Assembly (NCBI GenBank): GCA_949825025.1
Contig: OX463784.1
Coordinates: 16,124,124-16,188,123 of the forward strand
Length of the DNA: 64,000 bases
From: Siphlonurus alternatus
Lineage: Eukaryota > Arthropoda > Insecta > Ephemeroptera > Siphlonuridae
Direction of reading: 5' to 3'
Positions within the stretch are counted from its first letter, which is position 1. Each line of letters starts with the position of its first letter. Of the stretch, positions 22,601-33,060 are shown in pieces. The notes beneath the pieces are model-generated. The model saw nothing but the letters and a program-made list of their open reading frames with translations, was not told where the DNA came from and made no database searches. The position numbers and the translations under genes are program-made.

Positions 22601-25036
22601 ATGCTGCTGTAACTGTTAGTTGGTTACTTAAATATTTGTTTTTCTAAAGGTGAAATATTTTTTTTAAAATATTTTTTTTTGTAGATATCAATTTTTGATC
22701 TATTTTAGAATAATAATAAACATGATATATAGTTTATGTTATTAATCATTTTAAAGTTGTAGCCACCGGTTCTGGTTCTATCTATCTTATATTTTTAACT
22801 TAAAATGAAATGTTTAGTGGTATTAAATATATATTTTTTTTTACTTTCTTTTTATTTAATATTCAATATAATATGTTTGAAGTTAGGTAAAAGAGACTGA
22901 AAGCCATAATAAATAATTTGGTCAACTCTAAAAGCTGACATATCGGCCACTCTCAGTGTTCTGCTACGTATTAACCCATAGCAAGTAGCTGCAGACCGCG
23001 CGGGCAGTCACCGGTCAGTTTCATCTTTTCGCCACCAGGCGTCGCTTTAAAAAGACGCTTGCGATAACGCTCGGACTCAATACAGTATCAAAATTAATCT
23101 ATTTTTCTGCATTTTGTGAAAAAAGTACGTTTTAAGCCGAAAAAAAAGAAAGCATTTTAAGCTTTAAAAACCACATTTTGTTGGTTTAAGCCGTAACCCC
23201 TAAATTAAGCTTTTTTAAGCTGTAAAAAGGATGCTATTTTTGGCCATAAAAATGCATGATTCGTGGACATCTTTCATTAGTTTTGATGTGCTATTAATTT
23301 CTAAAAATCATTACAGCTTAAAAATCCGGTCCCTAGTCATAACTGAATGTTCATAAATAAATTGTACAACTTTGTACAGTGAATCACATAACATCGTAAT
23401 ATATTTTTATTATACATTAAAGGCCTTCTGAACCTTTTCACAGTATTAAGTGCATGGTTAGCTTTGCTTCAGGGTGATTCGGCTGCATAATTTTTTTGGT
23501 TTCAGTAGCACAAATATCAGAGATAATAGCCGATGAAGAAGCACCTGTGACGTCACTCACGCTTATTCAGCGGCGACAATATAGGGAAATCCCTGCAAAA
23601 GATAGGTTCACTCCCGCTGCAACCACGGCCACAATTTTACTTCTGGAATTTTGAAACTTTACCAGGGCAGTCTTGATAGTATTTGTCAAATAGACTGAAA
23701 GAATTTTTTTGGTGGCGTGTGTACAGATTGAGTTATTGTGGTTGCAAGATAAGCTAAAAATTTAACATTGTTTTCCTATACAACATTTTTGCTCCTCTTT
23801 CTACCGCAATAACTCGGTTTGTATGAATGTCATCAAAAAAAATCTTTCAGGCTATTTGACAAATACTATCAAGACTGCCCTGGTAAAGTTTCAAAATTCC
23901 AGAAGTAAAATTGTGGCCGTGGTTGCAGAGGGAGTGAACCTATCTTTTGCAGGGATTTCCCTATATTGTCGCCGCTGAATGAGCGTGAGTGACGTCACAG
24001 GTTCCTTTTCATCGGCTATTATCTCCGATATTTGTGCTGCTGAAACAAAAAAATTTATGCAGCCGAATCATACTAAAGCAAAGCTAACCGTGTACTTAAT
24101 ATTGTGCAAAGGTTCATAAGGCCTTTAAGTGTACTTATATCTTAAATTATCATTCTATTGTAAGCCTTGTTATTGAAGTACTGTATACAATTTGACATAG
24201 AGTCTATTTTTTGAAATTCTGAAGTATTATAAAAAAGGAATTAAATGTAGCCAATATGTTGCAGAAACTATTCTTGTTGATTTACTGTGACCTTGATTTG
24301 TTGATTGATATCGTCAACATGTTATGTTGCAGCACCTACTGAACCTGATCCTGTCAGGACAGATCAACTCTGACTCGATGATCAGTGCCAGTAAAGCTCT
24401 CTTTGGACTAGTTTGCTGCTTTCAGGTATGCTATTTTATCACTTTGTTTGTGATTTGCTTTTGCAGTCAGAGCAAATAAAAATAAAGAAATAAAAATCTT
24501 TTATTACTTTATTGTACTGGTATTTTTTTTCAACATTCTTACTTCTTCAAAGCAAAGATATGCAAATTTGGGAAGTTTTTAAAAATCGTGATTACTATCT
24601 TGGCTTAGTGGTAGAAATTATTAAAATTTTCAACCAACTTTTTTTATGTGTTGGCTTTAAGAAAAGAATTCAGTAATTATATGGTATATAATGATACATA
24701 ACTAAATTGGCCATATGCCTATAATTTTTCTCTGATTATAAAATTAATACTGTAACTCATAATATAATATAAACTAGATAAAAAAAAATTGTTTCCCTAA
24801 ATAAAAATTACAATGAATTGATGGTTAAATTCTTCTGTCAGGACACGTATCAGCAGCTGGTTGGTGAGATTCTCTCTGCGTACTCAGACACCGAAGTGCG
24901 AAATCGTCTAACACGCGCCTTCAACGAACTCACCACCAACATAACTCTGGTCCCACAACGAGGTCAAGTAATTCGCTTCAGAGAGAACTTTGAGAAGTTC
25001 ATTGTAAACGTCCATGGCTTCCTACTCGTCAAATAA
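3483..25036 (+). CDS. XPO4: Exportin-4, complete, 24 coding exons
   Basis: Joined exons: 3483-3536, 3731-3836, 5410-5585, 5659-5766, 6312-6428, 6769-6928, 7308-7429, 7954-8111, 8811-8985, 9413-9589, 10111-10209, 10306-10468, 10873-11053, 12139-12298, 13168-13385, 13893-14007, 14730-14847, 15247-15422, 15951-16013, 16399-16465, 16930-17049, 17836-18170, 24333-24425, 24842-25036. All phases agree and give 3456 nt, 1151 aa plus TAA. The product is an all-helical HEAT-repeat karyopherin of the importin-beta family. In the human family it exports cargo such as hypusinated eIF5A and SMAD3 with RanGTP and can import SOX factors. Seen here: the N-terminus aligns with human XPO4 ([12 protein letters not shown], then KTKSPYAFC), the middle contains AAPDGTR-like SPPDGTRG, and the end GFLLVK resembles human GGLLCVK. 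ATG at 3483 begins the conserved N-terminus. The intron 2 donor (GTTCGT) is weak, and intron 6 is AT-AC. Exon 9 must start at 8811 because the upstream AG gives an in-frame stop. The human comparison is from memory; identity is very secure. Confidence 0.97.
4147..4460. mobile_element. Nested pair of inverted-repeat elements in XPO4 intron 2
   Basis: The outer pair TCCCAGTAAACACA / TGTGTTTACTGGGA marks one element. Inside it, about 4276-4443, is a second with termini GGGGGACATTCACAAAGCAC and its complement. The inner family recurs at about 54365-54470. Both lie within the intron between XPO4 exons 2 and 3. Confidence 0.7.
5012..5342. mobile_element. MITE family E, copy in XPO4 intron 2
   Basis: Long inverted termini (ATAGACAACTTTCATG... 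and complement), with the family core AATAGAGAGTACCAAATTATG and CTATTTTTAAAAAAATTATT on both arms. Related copies are at about 5860-6200, 14051-14368 and 46418-46747. It ends only 67 bp before XPO4 exon 3. Confidence 0.75.
5860..6200. mobile_element. MITE family E, degenerate copy in XPO4 intron 4
   Basis: Diverged family E sequence: TTCAGATTTTTTAGAGGCC, ATTATTGAAA, AAAAGGATA, GGCCTCTAAAAAA and a terminal TTTCATGTAGGTTGT. Its borders are approximate. Confidence 0.5.
6929..7307 (+). other. U12-type AT-AC intron (XPO4 intron 6)
   Basis: The only AT-AC intron in the gene. It begins ATATCCTTTC, the exact minor-spliceosome donor consensus, and ends in AC at 7306-7307. The branch-site match TTCCTTGAC is at 7288-7296, with the branch A at 7295, 12 nt before the intron end, which is the usual U12 spacing. 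A GT-AG alternative does not work: the frame runs into TGA at 6958. Joining 6928 to 7308 makes a CCG proline codon and restores the family-conserved reading [12 protein letters not shown], which aligns with human PPNLGRHYIAMFE. Confidence 0.93.
8236..8305. repeat. (TTTA)n microsatellite, XPO4 intron 8
   Basis: About 17 nearly perfect TTTA tetranucleotides. Confidence 0.95.
8420..8593. mobile_element. Small MITE in XPO4 intron 8
   Basis: Terminal repeats ACTATATACTGGAGGACGGC and complement enclose about 130 bp that is much richer in CpG (CGCGCGCTCGGCCGG) than the intron around it. It is single-copy in this window. Confidence 0.65.
11086..11793. mobile_element. TTAA-bounded 0.7-kb palindromic element (family D, copy 1)
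   Basis: TTAAAGGCCCTATGACC on the left is mirrored by GGTCATAGGGCCTTTAA on the right, and nearly the whole element is two 330-bp inverted arms around 11450. Each arm carries TGACGTCA (11216, 11657). A second copy is at 23417-24128. It begins 32 bp after the donor of XPO4 exon 13. Confidence 0.85.
13563..13674. mobile_element. Small MITE in XPO4 intron 15
   Basis: About 112 bp, with ends AGCTCTGTTCGTAAATACAC and complement; a related copy is at 29249-29366. Confidence 0.6.
14051..14368. mobile_element. MITE family E, copy in XPO4 intron 16
   Basis: TGGACAACCTGCATGAAATT start and a TTGTCTATT-type end, with the shared arm sequence AATAGAGGGTGCAAAGTTTT. A tRNA T-arm-like segment (GGGTTCAAATCCCACC) is near 14230. 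Confidence 0.65.
15586..15648. repeat. (TTTA)n microsatellite, XPO4 intron 18
   Basis: About 15 TTTA tetranucleotides followed by a T run. Confidence 0.95.
17155..17330. mobile_element. Small MITE in XPO4 intron 21
   Basis: Terminal inverted repeats TACAGTAAAAACTTGTTATT / AATAACAAGTTTTTACTGTA enclose about 130 bp. A second, looser inverted pair (GAAAATTTCCCTTTGTAG / CTGCAAGTGGAAATTTTC) follows at about 17345-17440. Confidence 0.6.
18962..19018. repeat. (AT)n microsatellite inside the hAT element
   Basis: AT dinucleotides with one short interruption (ACAGT). Confidence 0.93.
19578..19668. repeat. (TTTA)n microsatellite beside a SINE 3' end
   Basis: About 20 TTTA units ending against the 3' tail of the minus-strand SINE at 19671; it may have grown from the SINE tail. 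Confidence 0.9.
19671..19892 (-). mobile_element. 5S-headed SINE, partial, inside the hAT element
   Basis: Minus-strand 3' part of the SINE, from the ACAAGGATACACCCCTAAGA end to the CCTGGGGAACCACACACA block, where similarity stops. The 5S head is missing. Confidence 0.75.
20049..21672. mobile_element. Foldback element with tandem-repeat arms
   Basis: A 1624-bp element with long inverted arms. Outer ends read GGTATCCGGAGAACTCGGAG and the complement of GGTTCCCGGACAACTCGGAG. Each arm has an array of a 53-bp unit built from CTCGGAGC-containing steps (about six units on the left, about four on the right, inverted), then about 110 bp of unique inverted sequence around TACATTCTCGGCAT-type blocks, and a central AT-rich spacer of about 0.7 kb. 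Flanking duplication AGAATTATG / AGAATTACG (9 bp, one mismatch). The layout resembles Drosophila foldback elements. No transposase seen. Confidence 0.85.
21946..22374. mobile_element. hAT-like MITE, CAGGCGCGGATC family, copy 1
   Basis: Ends CAGGCGCGGATCC and GATCCTCGCCTG, flanked by a perfect 8-bp duplication ACCCCGCC (21938-21945, 22375-22382). G and C homopolymers of more than 10 nt lie near both ends. A segment with CGGATTCACATGGCG-type repeats is probably a further insertion that makes this copy longer than the others. Confidence 0.85.
23417..24128. mobile_element. TTAA-bounded 0.7-kb palindromic element (family D, copy 2)
   Basis: TTAAAGGCCTTCTGAACC on the left and a complementary right end closing in GGCCTTTAA, with TGACGTCA in both arms (23548, 23990). 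The body is clearly homologous to 11086-11793. It lies between the large hAT element and XPO4 exon 23. Confidence 0.85.
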
Positions 25037-25779
25037 TCTCTAAGTAAGTATCATCTTACAGTAAAATGTTTCATACTCGTAAGCTTTGTATTGCCTTTTA
25101 AAGATTTTTATAAAGCTTTTTTACGCTAATAACTATTGAAAATACCTACAGATACATAAATTTTAAAAGCATTATCAAGGCTTTTAATATATTATAAAGC
25201 TTATTGCATTAATTAAAATTTGGTTTACTGTAGTTAATGCTATGATATTTTGTTTTTGTTTTTGAATTGCTAACGATGATTGTAGATTTGAAACTAAGAT
25301 TTAAATGTTTACATTTTTTTTTCATCAATGTTTATCATTAAAAACTTCCACATGTTTTAAAAATATATATTATTATTATTGCTCACTGTACTTAAAGAGA
25401 ATACAGTACAAAGTGAAAAATGTAAACGTTAAACAAGACATAAAAATATTTTCATGTTTTCATCTATTGTATATTCGCTTGTTAAAGTCATTAAATTGTG
25501 TCATTTAATTTTATGATGTTCTATTTTAAGAATGATCAAGTGCTATTTTGAAATTAATTTTGTTTTGTTTGAATGACTTTCATTAATTTTAATGAAAATT
25601 TTTTTTTGTATAAATGTTAATTGTGTTATTGACAAAAATTATGTCAATGGTATTATATTCCTGTAATTTATTCTCTCTATTTTTCTGATTTATAAATCTG
25701 AAACACATTTTTAAGTTTGAGCACAAAGAAACAAAAATATTCTTAAATCATATTTTTGGTGGCTATATGGTCAGCTTTT

Positions 25780-25785
25780 AATAAA
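25780..25785 (+). terminator. Possible XPO4 polyadenylation signal
   Basis: AATAAA about 745 nt after the exportin-4 stop codon. AT richness makes chance matches common and further copies occur from 25912 on, so the choice is only tentative. Confidence 0.25.
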
Positions 25786-27614
25786 TTCTAGAATCAAATT
25801 TTTAAAAGTTTGCTATTCCACTGCCTACATAATATATATTGTGATACAGTATTAGCACATAAGTGTTGTGTTTTATCTAAGTATATTGCCAATCTCTTGA
25901 AGTACAGCATAAATAAATAATAATAAAAAACTCATACAATTTATTCAAAAAATGCAGCAAAAATTAAATAAATATTGTATTTTAAAGCTGCACTAAAATT
26001 TTGGTGCCTTTATGTGTAGTGTATTTTCAAGATGCTATCACAGTAATTACTTTTCATTGTTATAGTTGCAAAAAACTATATTCCAAGTTGGCAGCATATT
26101 TTTATAAAATATGAAACTAGAGCACATTTAGTGATTTGCCTTTAAGTCAGCCACTTTTGAATGTATTGTGAAATGTCCCAAAATACAAAAAAAAACTACC
26201 TAGTGAAAACTTGCTGTAATAGTTAAAATGGTATGAAATATTGTAAATATTCTAACAATTTCATTAGTGTTAATACGATTAAACAAATTCAATAACTTTT
26301 TTTAACCCTATTTTAATGGGCTAAAATTTTACAATAACCAAATTTTTACATTCATTAATTGCATAATACAAATCATTAAAAAAATATTAATAAATAATTG
26401 ACGCATCCAATTTCTACCTTAAATTTTAAAATAATATTTCAATCCATTTCAACTTATTATTAGTGGATTCACAAAAACAACAGCATTAACATACATATCC
26501 ACAACTTTTACAATTAATACTCTATGCTGTGTCAGCTTTTTAACTTTGAGCTTAAAATGTAAAGTGATAAAAGAGTTGTACATGTTTGCCAATTTTTGTC
26601 AAACTGTTTTTGCGCTTCATTAACAAAATGAACTTGTTACCTCATGATTGTATTTTAAGAAAACCCTTTCAATTTTGAATGTTTATTCAGAGGCTTCAAG
26701 CTGATCACTGTTGCCAGTAAAGTCTATCATGTGCTGTAAAATACAGAAAATTGATCTTTCAACCTGTCTCTGTTAACTTAAAAGTGTAACGTTTGCACAA
26801 TTAAATGTAATTTTGGGTCAATTTTATTATTTTATTAATTTAATTTTCTTCTGAAAAATGTCCTTATTTTACTTCAACATTATAATAAGGAAGTGATAAC
26901 TCTAACAATTAAATTCAACTGTCTTGAAGCCTCACTATTAAATAATTAAATATTTAATTTCATTGTTTGATTTCAATAGTAATTCCCTAAAAAGATTTCT
27001 GTGTTTTTATATTCATGCTGTATATAGTTAGAATACAATAATTAAATCTGCTGTTTGTTTGTTTACTTAATGGACTTTGAAAGAAAAAATCATATATTCT
27101 GGTCAATTTTTGTTGTTTAGTGATTAGTTGTGTTGTTTGATGGAGTTGTTTGTCAAATATTTTTTGTGTTTATTTTTTTTTTTCTTTTATTTTTGTGAAA
27201 TAATAATTATGATCTGGTGATTTATTTAATTTCATTTCAATATTATACTTATTTTGTCATTTTGTTCAAGGAAAGTTCTTTTCAAATTCTAGCTCAAATT
27301 AAATCATTCCCAGTAGTTCAACACAATTTAATTTTTTTTTTTTTCCGTTTTGCATTAAAAAAAAAGAACAAGTAACATCTTGATTAAAAGCAAAAGGGCA
27401 TTGAGAGAAAGGGGCTTTAATGACAAGTTAAATCAAGTGCATTGATATATCTTCTTTTAATTGCCTTTGAATGCTTATAAAAAAGTAGCTTTTGAAAAGA
27501 CAATGGGGGAGAATGGATCTCTCTAGCGCTGTCACACAAATCTTTGATTGCTCCTGTTTTTCATTTGTTTTTGAGATTTTCCTTAAGATCTAATCATATA
27601 TAATTAAGTTTCCT

Positions 27615-27735
27615 TGCGTCAACACAAGGGCTATGAATTTTCTGATTGCCTGACCTTACCCTTGACTTGAGTGTAAGGTTAGCCAATCAGAAAATTCATA
27701 GCCCTTACGGCGACACAAGGCATCTTAATTATGAC
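27615..27735. repeat. Intergenic hairpin, possible small MITE
   Basis: Inverted arms GGGCTATGAATTTTCTGATT and complement with a loop of about 40 bp; outer ends CCTTGCGTC / GGCGACACAAGG are weaker. Confidence 0.55.
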
Positions 27736-29176
27736 CGGGTCTTTAAAGCTTACTACAAACTGAATGCTTAACAAATAAATGAAACACATATAACCCAAAG
27801 TCTTCCACTCTCAATGGTTGTAAAAAATCATTGTTTATCATGTCTGTCCAATAAAGTTTTATTTGTTATTAACCGTGGGACGGTAACAAGAGCTCAGAAC
27901 GTAATGGCATTATTAGCGCTAATAGACACGTTTATTTTTTGAATTAACGGTAATTTTCCATAATTGAACATGATTGTAAATAAACAATGGTCCCTTCACC
28001 GAACAGACATTACCAACAATTCTTTGTTTACAACCAACAAACAGAAGACTTGGATGTAACCTAAGATACATTAAACTGTACTTTTCCCAGTCATTTTTTT
28101 TTTTTTTTTCTAGAAATCATATTTATATTAAGAGAGAGACTCATTTAGTTTATTTTATAATTGTTTTGATTTAAGTTTTTGTTTAATGTTTGCCAGATTA
28201 ATGACAGTGATGAGTGCCTTACTAAAAAGAAATATTTGACAAAATACACGTTCTAAATTGAGGAAATAATAACAAAGAATTATTCATTTTTTTCACATTC
28301 ATTTAATGAACAAAAAATGTTGAATTGTACATTTATTTTCTCTTTTTTTACACAGTTATGTTCATAATTATTATAAATTTGCCATCCATGCTTATTATTG
28401 TGCTAATTTATATAAAATTTGTGTTATTTGTTGTATGATAATTAATTTTACAAATACATTAATTCACATGTAAATTTTTTGTTTAATATTAATGATATAT
28501 TATTTATTTATTAGGCTGTTTAACATGTGTATTATTTAATTCAGCAGTAAGCCAAAATATATTATGATATATTATATATATATTTTTATAATTATATACA
28601 AATATAAGTTTTCTCTTGAAAAGAAGAATACTTCTTCAAAGAGCACAGCAAGTAAGCTTTTATAATATGTTTATTATTCAATTAATTTTATTATAGAAAA
28701 TACACAATACCTTGATAAAGGGAATATCAAATTGGAATTATATTATAGAAAAATAGCAATAGATATTTAATATACTGTAATTGTCACAGACAAAAATATG
28801 TATTTTATGATAGGTTTGTGCAAACACTTAAAATTACTCACACACATAAAGTCTAATTTGTAACTGCATTGTAATTACATTCAATTCGTGCTTTTGTTGA
28901 ATTAATTATTTTGTGTTTGTGTTATCAATCAGTGATAATTATTATTTGATAAATAAAAAGAATCAAATCATAACAATTTTAAGTCATCTTCAATTAAGAT
29001 ATTGACAATAATTAATTAAATTTTTGCAACTAAATAAAAAAAAATAGTATTGCCAAATTTTTTAACAGTATTTGTGGTAGTTCTCTAAGCACATGTGTAA
29101 TTTTAACTAAGAAATATTTGTGTATACAGACAGTGCATGATAAAAACACTTACAACTACTTAAGTGTTCACATTTT

Positions 29177-29182
29177 TTTATT
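29177..29182 (-). terminator. Possible MANEA polyadenylation signal
   Basis: TTTATT on the plus strand reads AATAAA on the MANEA strand, about 230 nt past its stop codon. Chance occurrence cannot be excluded in this AT-rich flank. Confidence 0.25.
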
Positions 29183-29248
29183 TAATACTATTATGTAAAT
29201 ATCTACTGCTATTCAATCACATCTATTAAGTGGGTTAGAGATATTAGC

Positions 29249-29366
29249 TCTGTTCGTAAATACACAATCAGATGATAATCAATTATGATTTTCCATGTGT
29301 TACCTGTACAGTTGGCTCATTTGACTATTGATTCATGAATTGATTATGTATTTACGAACAGATCAA
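29249..29366. mobile_element. Small MITE downstream of MANEA
   Basis: AGCTCTGTTCGTAAATACAC start and a TGTATTTACGAACAGAT end; the same family as 13563-13674. It ends 44 bp past the MANEA stop codon, probably within the 3' UTR. Confidence 0.6.
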
Positions 29367-29409
29367 CAATAATTTTTTATAAAGCTTGATTTTTTTTTAA
29401 ATAATAATT

Positions 29410-32107
29410 TCAACGAGGCGTTGGATTTTTATGCAACATAGCACTCCATTTTTTAGTCATATTTAAATAGAACCTTGGACCTTCTGGTTCATAATCAAGG
29501 TATGTAAACAGATCGGTTGATTTTGGTACTGCAGGCTCGATTTGTGATCCCTCGTGCCACTCGTTGAATGAAGTGACGGACACAAAACTGACGTGAGAGG
29601 AGAGAGCGGCTTGCCAGGCTGACTCGTAGTAGCTGCCGTGACGTCGGTGTCGTGTGCTTACTGTGTTCCATGGACGGACCTGCCACACAAAAATATATGT
29701 AAATATTATTGAAAATCCAATAGTGTAGCAACAGGGATGTTAAAATACCTCCCAAATTGGTCACAATTTAGTAACAATTAAAAATCAGTGAGTAGGTCTA
29801 CCTTATCCCCCACCCCACCCACTTTTTTATGGCACAATCCCTCCTCCTCCCTCCTTATATTTGCTACAACACTGTGAAAGAAAGATGAAGCAAAGGAGCA
29901 GGGAAAAAAAAGCATCTATAAGGTAAGACACATTATTTCCTTATTTTTTTTATAATTTTTCTTTTATAATTTTACTGTGTAATTGCTGTATTTATGAATT
30001 TATTTAAGATTTGCTCTATAATACATTCATGCATTTTTTTTTTTTTTTTTTTTCACTTGGTCTTTAATGTCACATTATGAGCTCATATTACACTGGATTA
30101 AAAAACTAATGTTAAGATAATTTCTTTTTCTAACATTTAAAATCAAAGTAATGTGTTAAACACGTCAGAATATAAGCTGTCTTAACAGAATTTACTAGTA
30201 AGTTCAGAATTTCATTATTTTTTTTCCTTCCTCTTCATCTGATAAGCCTATAAACTGTAAAATCTTTGGAATTTTTACAACTGCACATTGTGTATCATCC
30301 TGTATTTTGAATGTAAAATTTAATCTTACCTGTGTATCGATATAACCAGGTCCAACCGATGGTATAAATATCATTCTATTTAATCTTGCAAATCTTGATA
30401 GAGATCTCCAGTTTTGCCATGTAGATCCATATGTAAAGCTCTCACTTGCAAAGTACGTGTAGAATCCATCAAACCTTGCTTGTCTAATCTCGTTTCTGTG
30501 CTGACCATCCACCAAAAGGGCAAGGAAAACTGCGTCAATATTTGATCCTCGAACACTCAGGTTCCGAGTGCCAGACTCTGAGAAGATTTCCCTCCAAGCG
30601 GGAGACGGGGTAGAGTACGAGTCATAAACGTAGAACACAGGGAGCCGTCGCTTACCGCCTCTAGCTCGTGGTCGTGGTAGACGGTACAAGGCAGGGTGGG
30701 TGCCGTACCTGTGAAAAAATGTGCATGTTAGTTAGACATCGTTCTATTTCAAAAGTATTACATTAAGCTGGGTCAGGTAGTTGTGTAATTAAATTAAAAT
30801 TGTATGTGGATTTTTTTTAAAGTTCTAAACACATATGTAATGGGGGCATTCTTCTTTCAGATTATAATGAAAAGAATAGAAATTTTTCAATTAAAACCTG
30901 TCTCTTAAAATTAATATAGGTATTGATATAAGATGCATTAAAAGGGATAGTTATAGCCCTTTCCCTCTATTTCGTCATCTCAGATAATAATAGATTATCG
31001 ACCTCAAATTTTTTTATTGCAGAAATGGATAGAGCGTGCAAAGTTATGCTACCCTGATTTTTTTTCAGATTTTTTAGAGCCCGGAAACTATTTTTAAAAA
31101 ATTATTGAAAGTATTTTTGTGACGTCACGAGACGCCGCTCCTTAAGAAAGGACTTAAGATAGGACTTGCCCCCTTGTGACGTCACGAAAAGAACTTTCAA
31201 TAATGTTTTAAAAATAGTCCCCGGTCTGTAAAAAATCTTAAAAAAATCAGGGTAGCATAACTTTGCATGCTCTATCCATTTCTGCAATAAAAAAAAAAAA
31301 ATTGAAGTCGATACTCCATTGTTTTAAATGCCTCATTTTTGTTGTTGTTGTTGTTGTTGTTATTCTTGCAATTAGAGATGTAAATAAGGTCTATATTTGC
31401 ATTGAAATCTTGAGGTTCATGGAACACTTATAATCTGAGGGGGTGAGAGGGTTAATCTGACTACCCGCTACTATGCACAGTACTACCCACCTTGTCATCC
31501 AGGTGTGTAGGTGTGCCCTGAAGTTGATGGGGTTGCGGTCGCGATACGAAGTGACGTGCAGAGCCACCTTGATGTCGTTCCTCAGGGCTGTGTCCAGCAG
31601 CAGATCCATGTCCCAGTCGGACGAGTTGATTGGTGGGTGCCATGCCACCACCGCTACACCTGCGCATCAATGTTTTGAGAGATACAGGGACCAGACGTTT
31701 TGCAGGTGAATATTTGCTTGTTTCGAGTTGAAGCTATTACTTGTAACAAAATCCAGTTGGATTAAGTAAAATGATTTTGATTCTATGGTCTTAATTAATT
31801 AGCTGGTGGGAGTAAAGGATAATTTAGCTGGATTTTATAAATATTAATGAACATGCCTGGAACAAAAGTATCATAATACTGTTACCTTTTATGTACCGTA
31901 TTTTAATATTTTATTTTAAAATTGTTATTATTTTTATTTATTCTTCTCTAAAAAAAATTCCATGCACCTTTAGATTTATTAGCTAAATCTGATCTTGGCT
32001 GATCTTGTAAATTAAAATACGACGAATAATAAAAAAAAAAATAAATAAATAAATAAAAATGCATATTTCTTGGAACTAATTTTTTTTACTTTCAAATGTA
32101 ATTATAT

Positions 32108-32174
<67 letters not shown>

Positions 32175-33060
32175 TTTATCTTTACCAATATTTAGCTCTA
32201 TATATATTATCTTTCAAAACTTTTTCAAATTGATACGTAAATATATTATAAAATTATTAACTGCTGAACTGAAAGAGCTAATTGCTATTAATTATTTTCT
32301 TTTGTCAGTCAAATTACCAGCAAATATACTAACAGAAGAATATAATATATTATTATATAATTATTATGTGAGTTGAAGTCTCTAGCTAGCTCTGAAAAAA
32401 ATCATACACATAAAATACTCTATGAATCTAATATTTATATTTTTTTACACATTTATGTAAATTATCATGCTCCTTTTTTTTCTAAATAACAGCAAATCCC
32501 CTAGGGTATATATAAAAAAAAATGCTCAACTTACCTATACCTGCAGATCTAATTTGTTTCATATGACTATCAATAACAGCTGGATTTTGTGAATTATAAC
32601 ATCCAAGTAACGGATAATAATTCGAAGCAATATCATGGGGAGGTGAATGTGTTCCCGAAGGATAAATTCTTCGGTCTTCCTTCCAGTTCGGTTGATAATT
32701 CTGTCCCCAATGTCTCCATTGAGGTAATTCTTCCCTCTCCGAAGGAAACCATTGATAATAAAATGTATGAACTCTATAATTAGGACCTGTATCTTCCGTT
32801 AAACTTTTAATTTTAGAATCATTTTTAACACTAATTAGTTCATCACTAATATAATGAATTTTTTCTTGCGGTTTTGAAAATGATGGTGGCACTTCATGAT
32901 GAGTATTTTCTTCTGTAGTAAAACACTTAATATTTGATCGAGTTGAACTCCATTCAAGATAAAATCTACTTATAATAAAAGTAATAATTAAGAAGATGAT
33001 AATTGTAATAAATAAATATTTTCGAAAGAAAATAAAACATTGTCTGATAGGTATAATCAT
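29410..33060 (-). CDS. MANEA: Glycoprotein endo-alpha-1,2-mannosidase (GH99), complete, 4 exons
   Basis: Exons on the minus strand: 33060-32535, 31659-31491, 30708-30330, 29679-29410; total 1344 nt, 447 aa plus TGA (human about 462 aa). Known role: a Golgi type II membrane enzyme that cleaves the internal alpha-1,2 mannose bond of glucosylated N-glycans, bypassing ER glucosidases. Seen: a short cytosolic tail with basic residues, a hydrophobic signal anchor at about residues 15-31, a variable stem to about residue 95, then the GH99 domain starting with HTFYYQW. Family motifs follow: AWHPP, RYGTHPALYR, FYVYDSY, RFDGFYTYFA, FIPSVGPGYIDT, RPWNT, and FNEWHEGSQIE with the likely catalytic glutamates at 398 and 401. 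Splice phases (1, 2, 0) fit. Its start codon lies 317 bp from that of ALKBH6 on the opposite strand. Intron 2 (30709-31490) contains a MITE and intron 1 (31660-32534) an AT microsatellite. Confidence 0.96.
31001..31319. mobile_element. MITE family E-like, copy in MANEA intron 2
   Basis: Inverted arms share TTGCAGAAATGGATAGAG and TTTTTAGAGCCCGGAAACT. TGACGTCA occurs in each arm (31120, 31177). The same subfamily is at 62828-63130, with termini ATGGAGTATCGACC. Confidence 0.7.
32099..32170. repeat. (AT)n microsatellite, MANEA intron 1
   Basis: AT dinucleotides with one AATAT interruption. Confidence 0.95.

Larger units (their letters stand above)
18183..23335. mobile_element. 5.15-kb hAT-like element in XPO4 intron 22, non-autonomous
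   Basis: Inverted termini TAGAGACCGGATTTTTAAGC and TAGGGACCGGATTTTTAAGC (complement of the right end) are flanked by a perfect 8-bp duplication GTCATAAC at 18175-18182 and 23336-23343. Eight-bp duplications and a TA-G-x-G start fit hAT transposons. Both ends carry clustered TTAAGC subterminal repeats (18190-18300, 23120-23230), probably transposase-binding sites. No transposase reading frame was found, so it would depend on one in trans. Much of its length is later insertions (SINEs, foldback element, hAT MITE, microsatellites). The insertion is 4 nt past the exon 22 donor. Confidence 0.88.
25037..29248. other. XPO4-MANEA intergenic region, no gene seen
   Basis: About 4.2 kb of strongly AT-rich DNA covering the 3' UTRs of two convergent genes. 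The only clear structures are a hairpin at 27615-27735 (CAATCAGAAAATTCATAGCC and complement) and a looser inverted pair with the core GTTTATCA / TAAACAATG at 27820-27990. No conserved reading frame was recognised. Confidence 0.6.
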
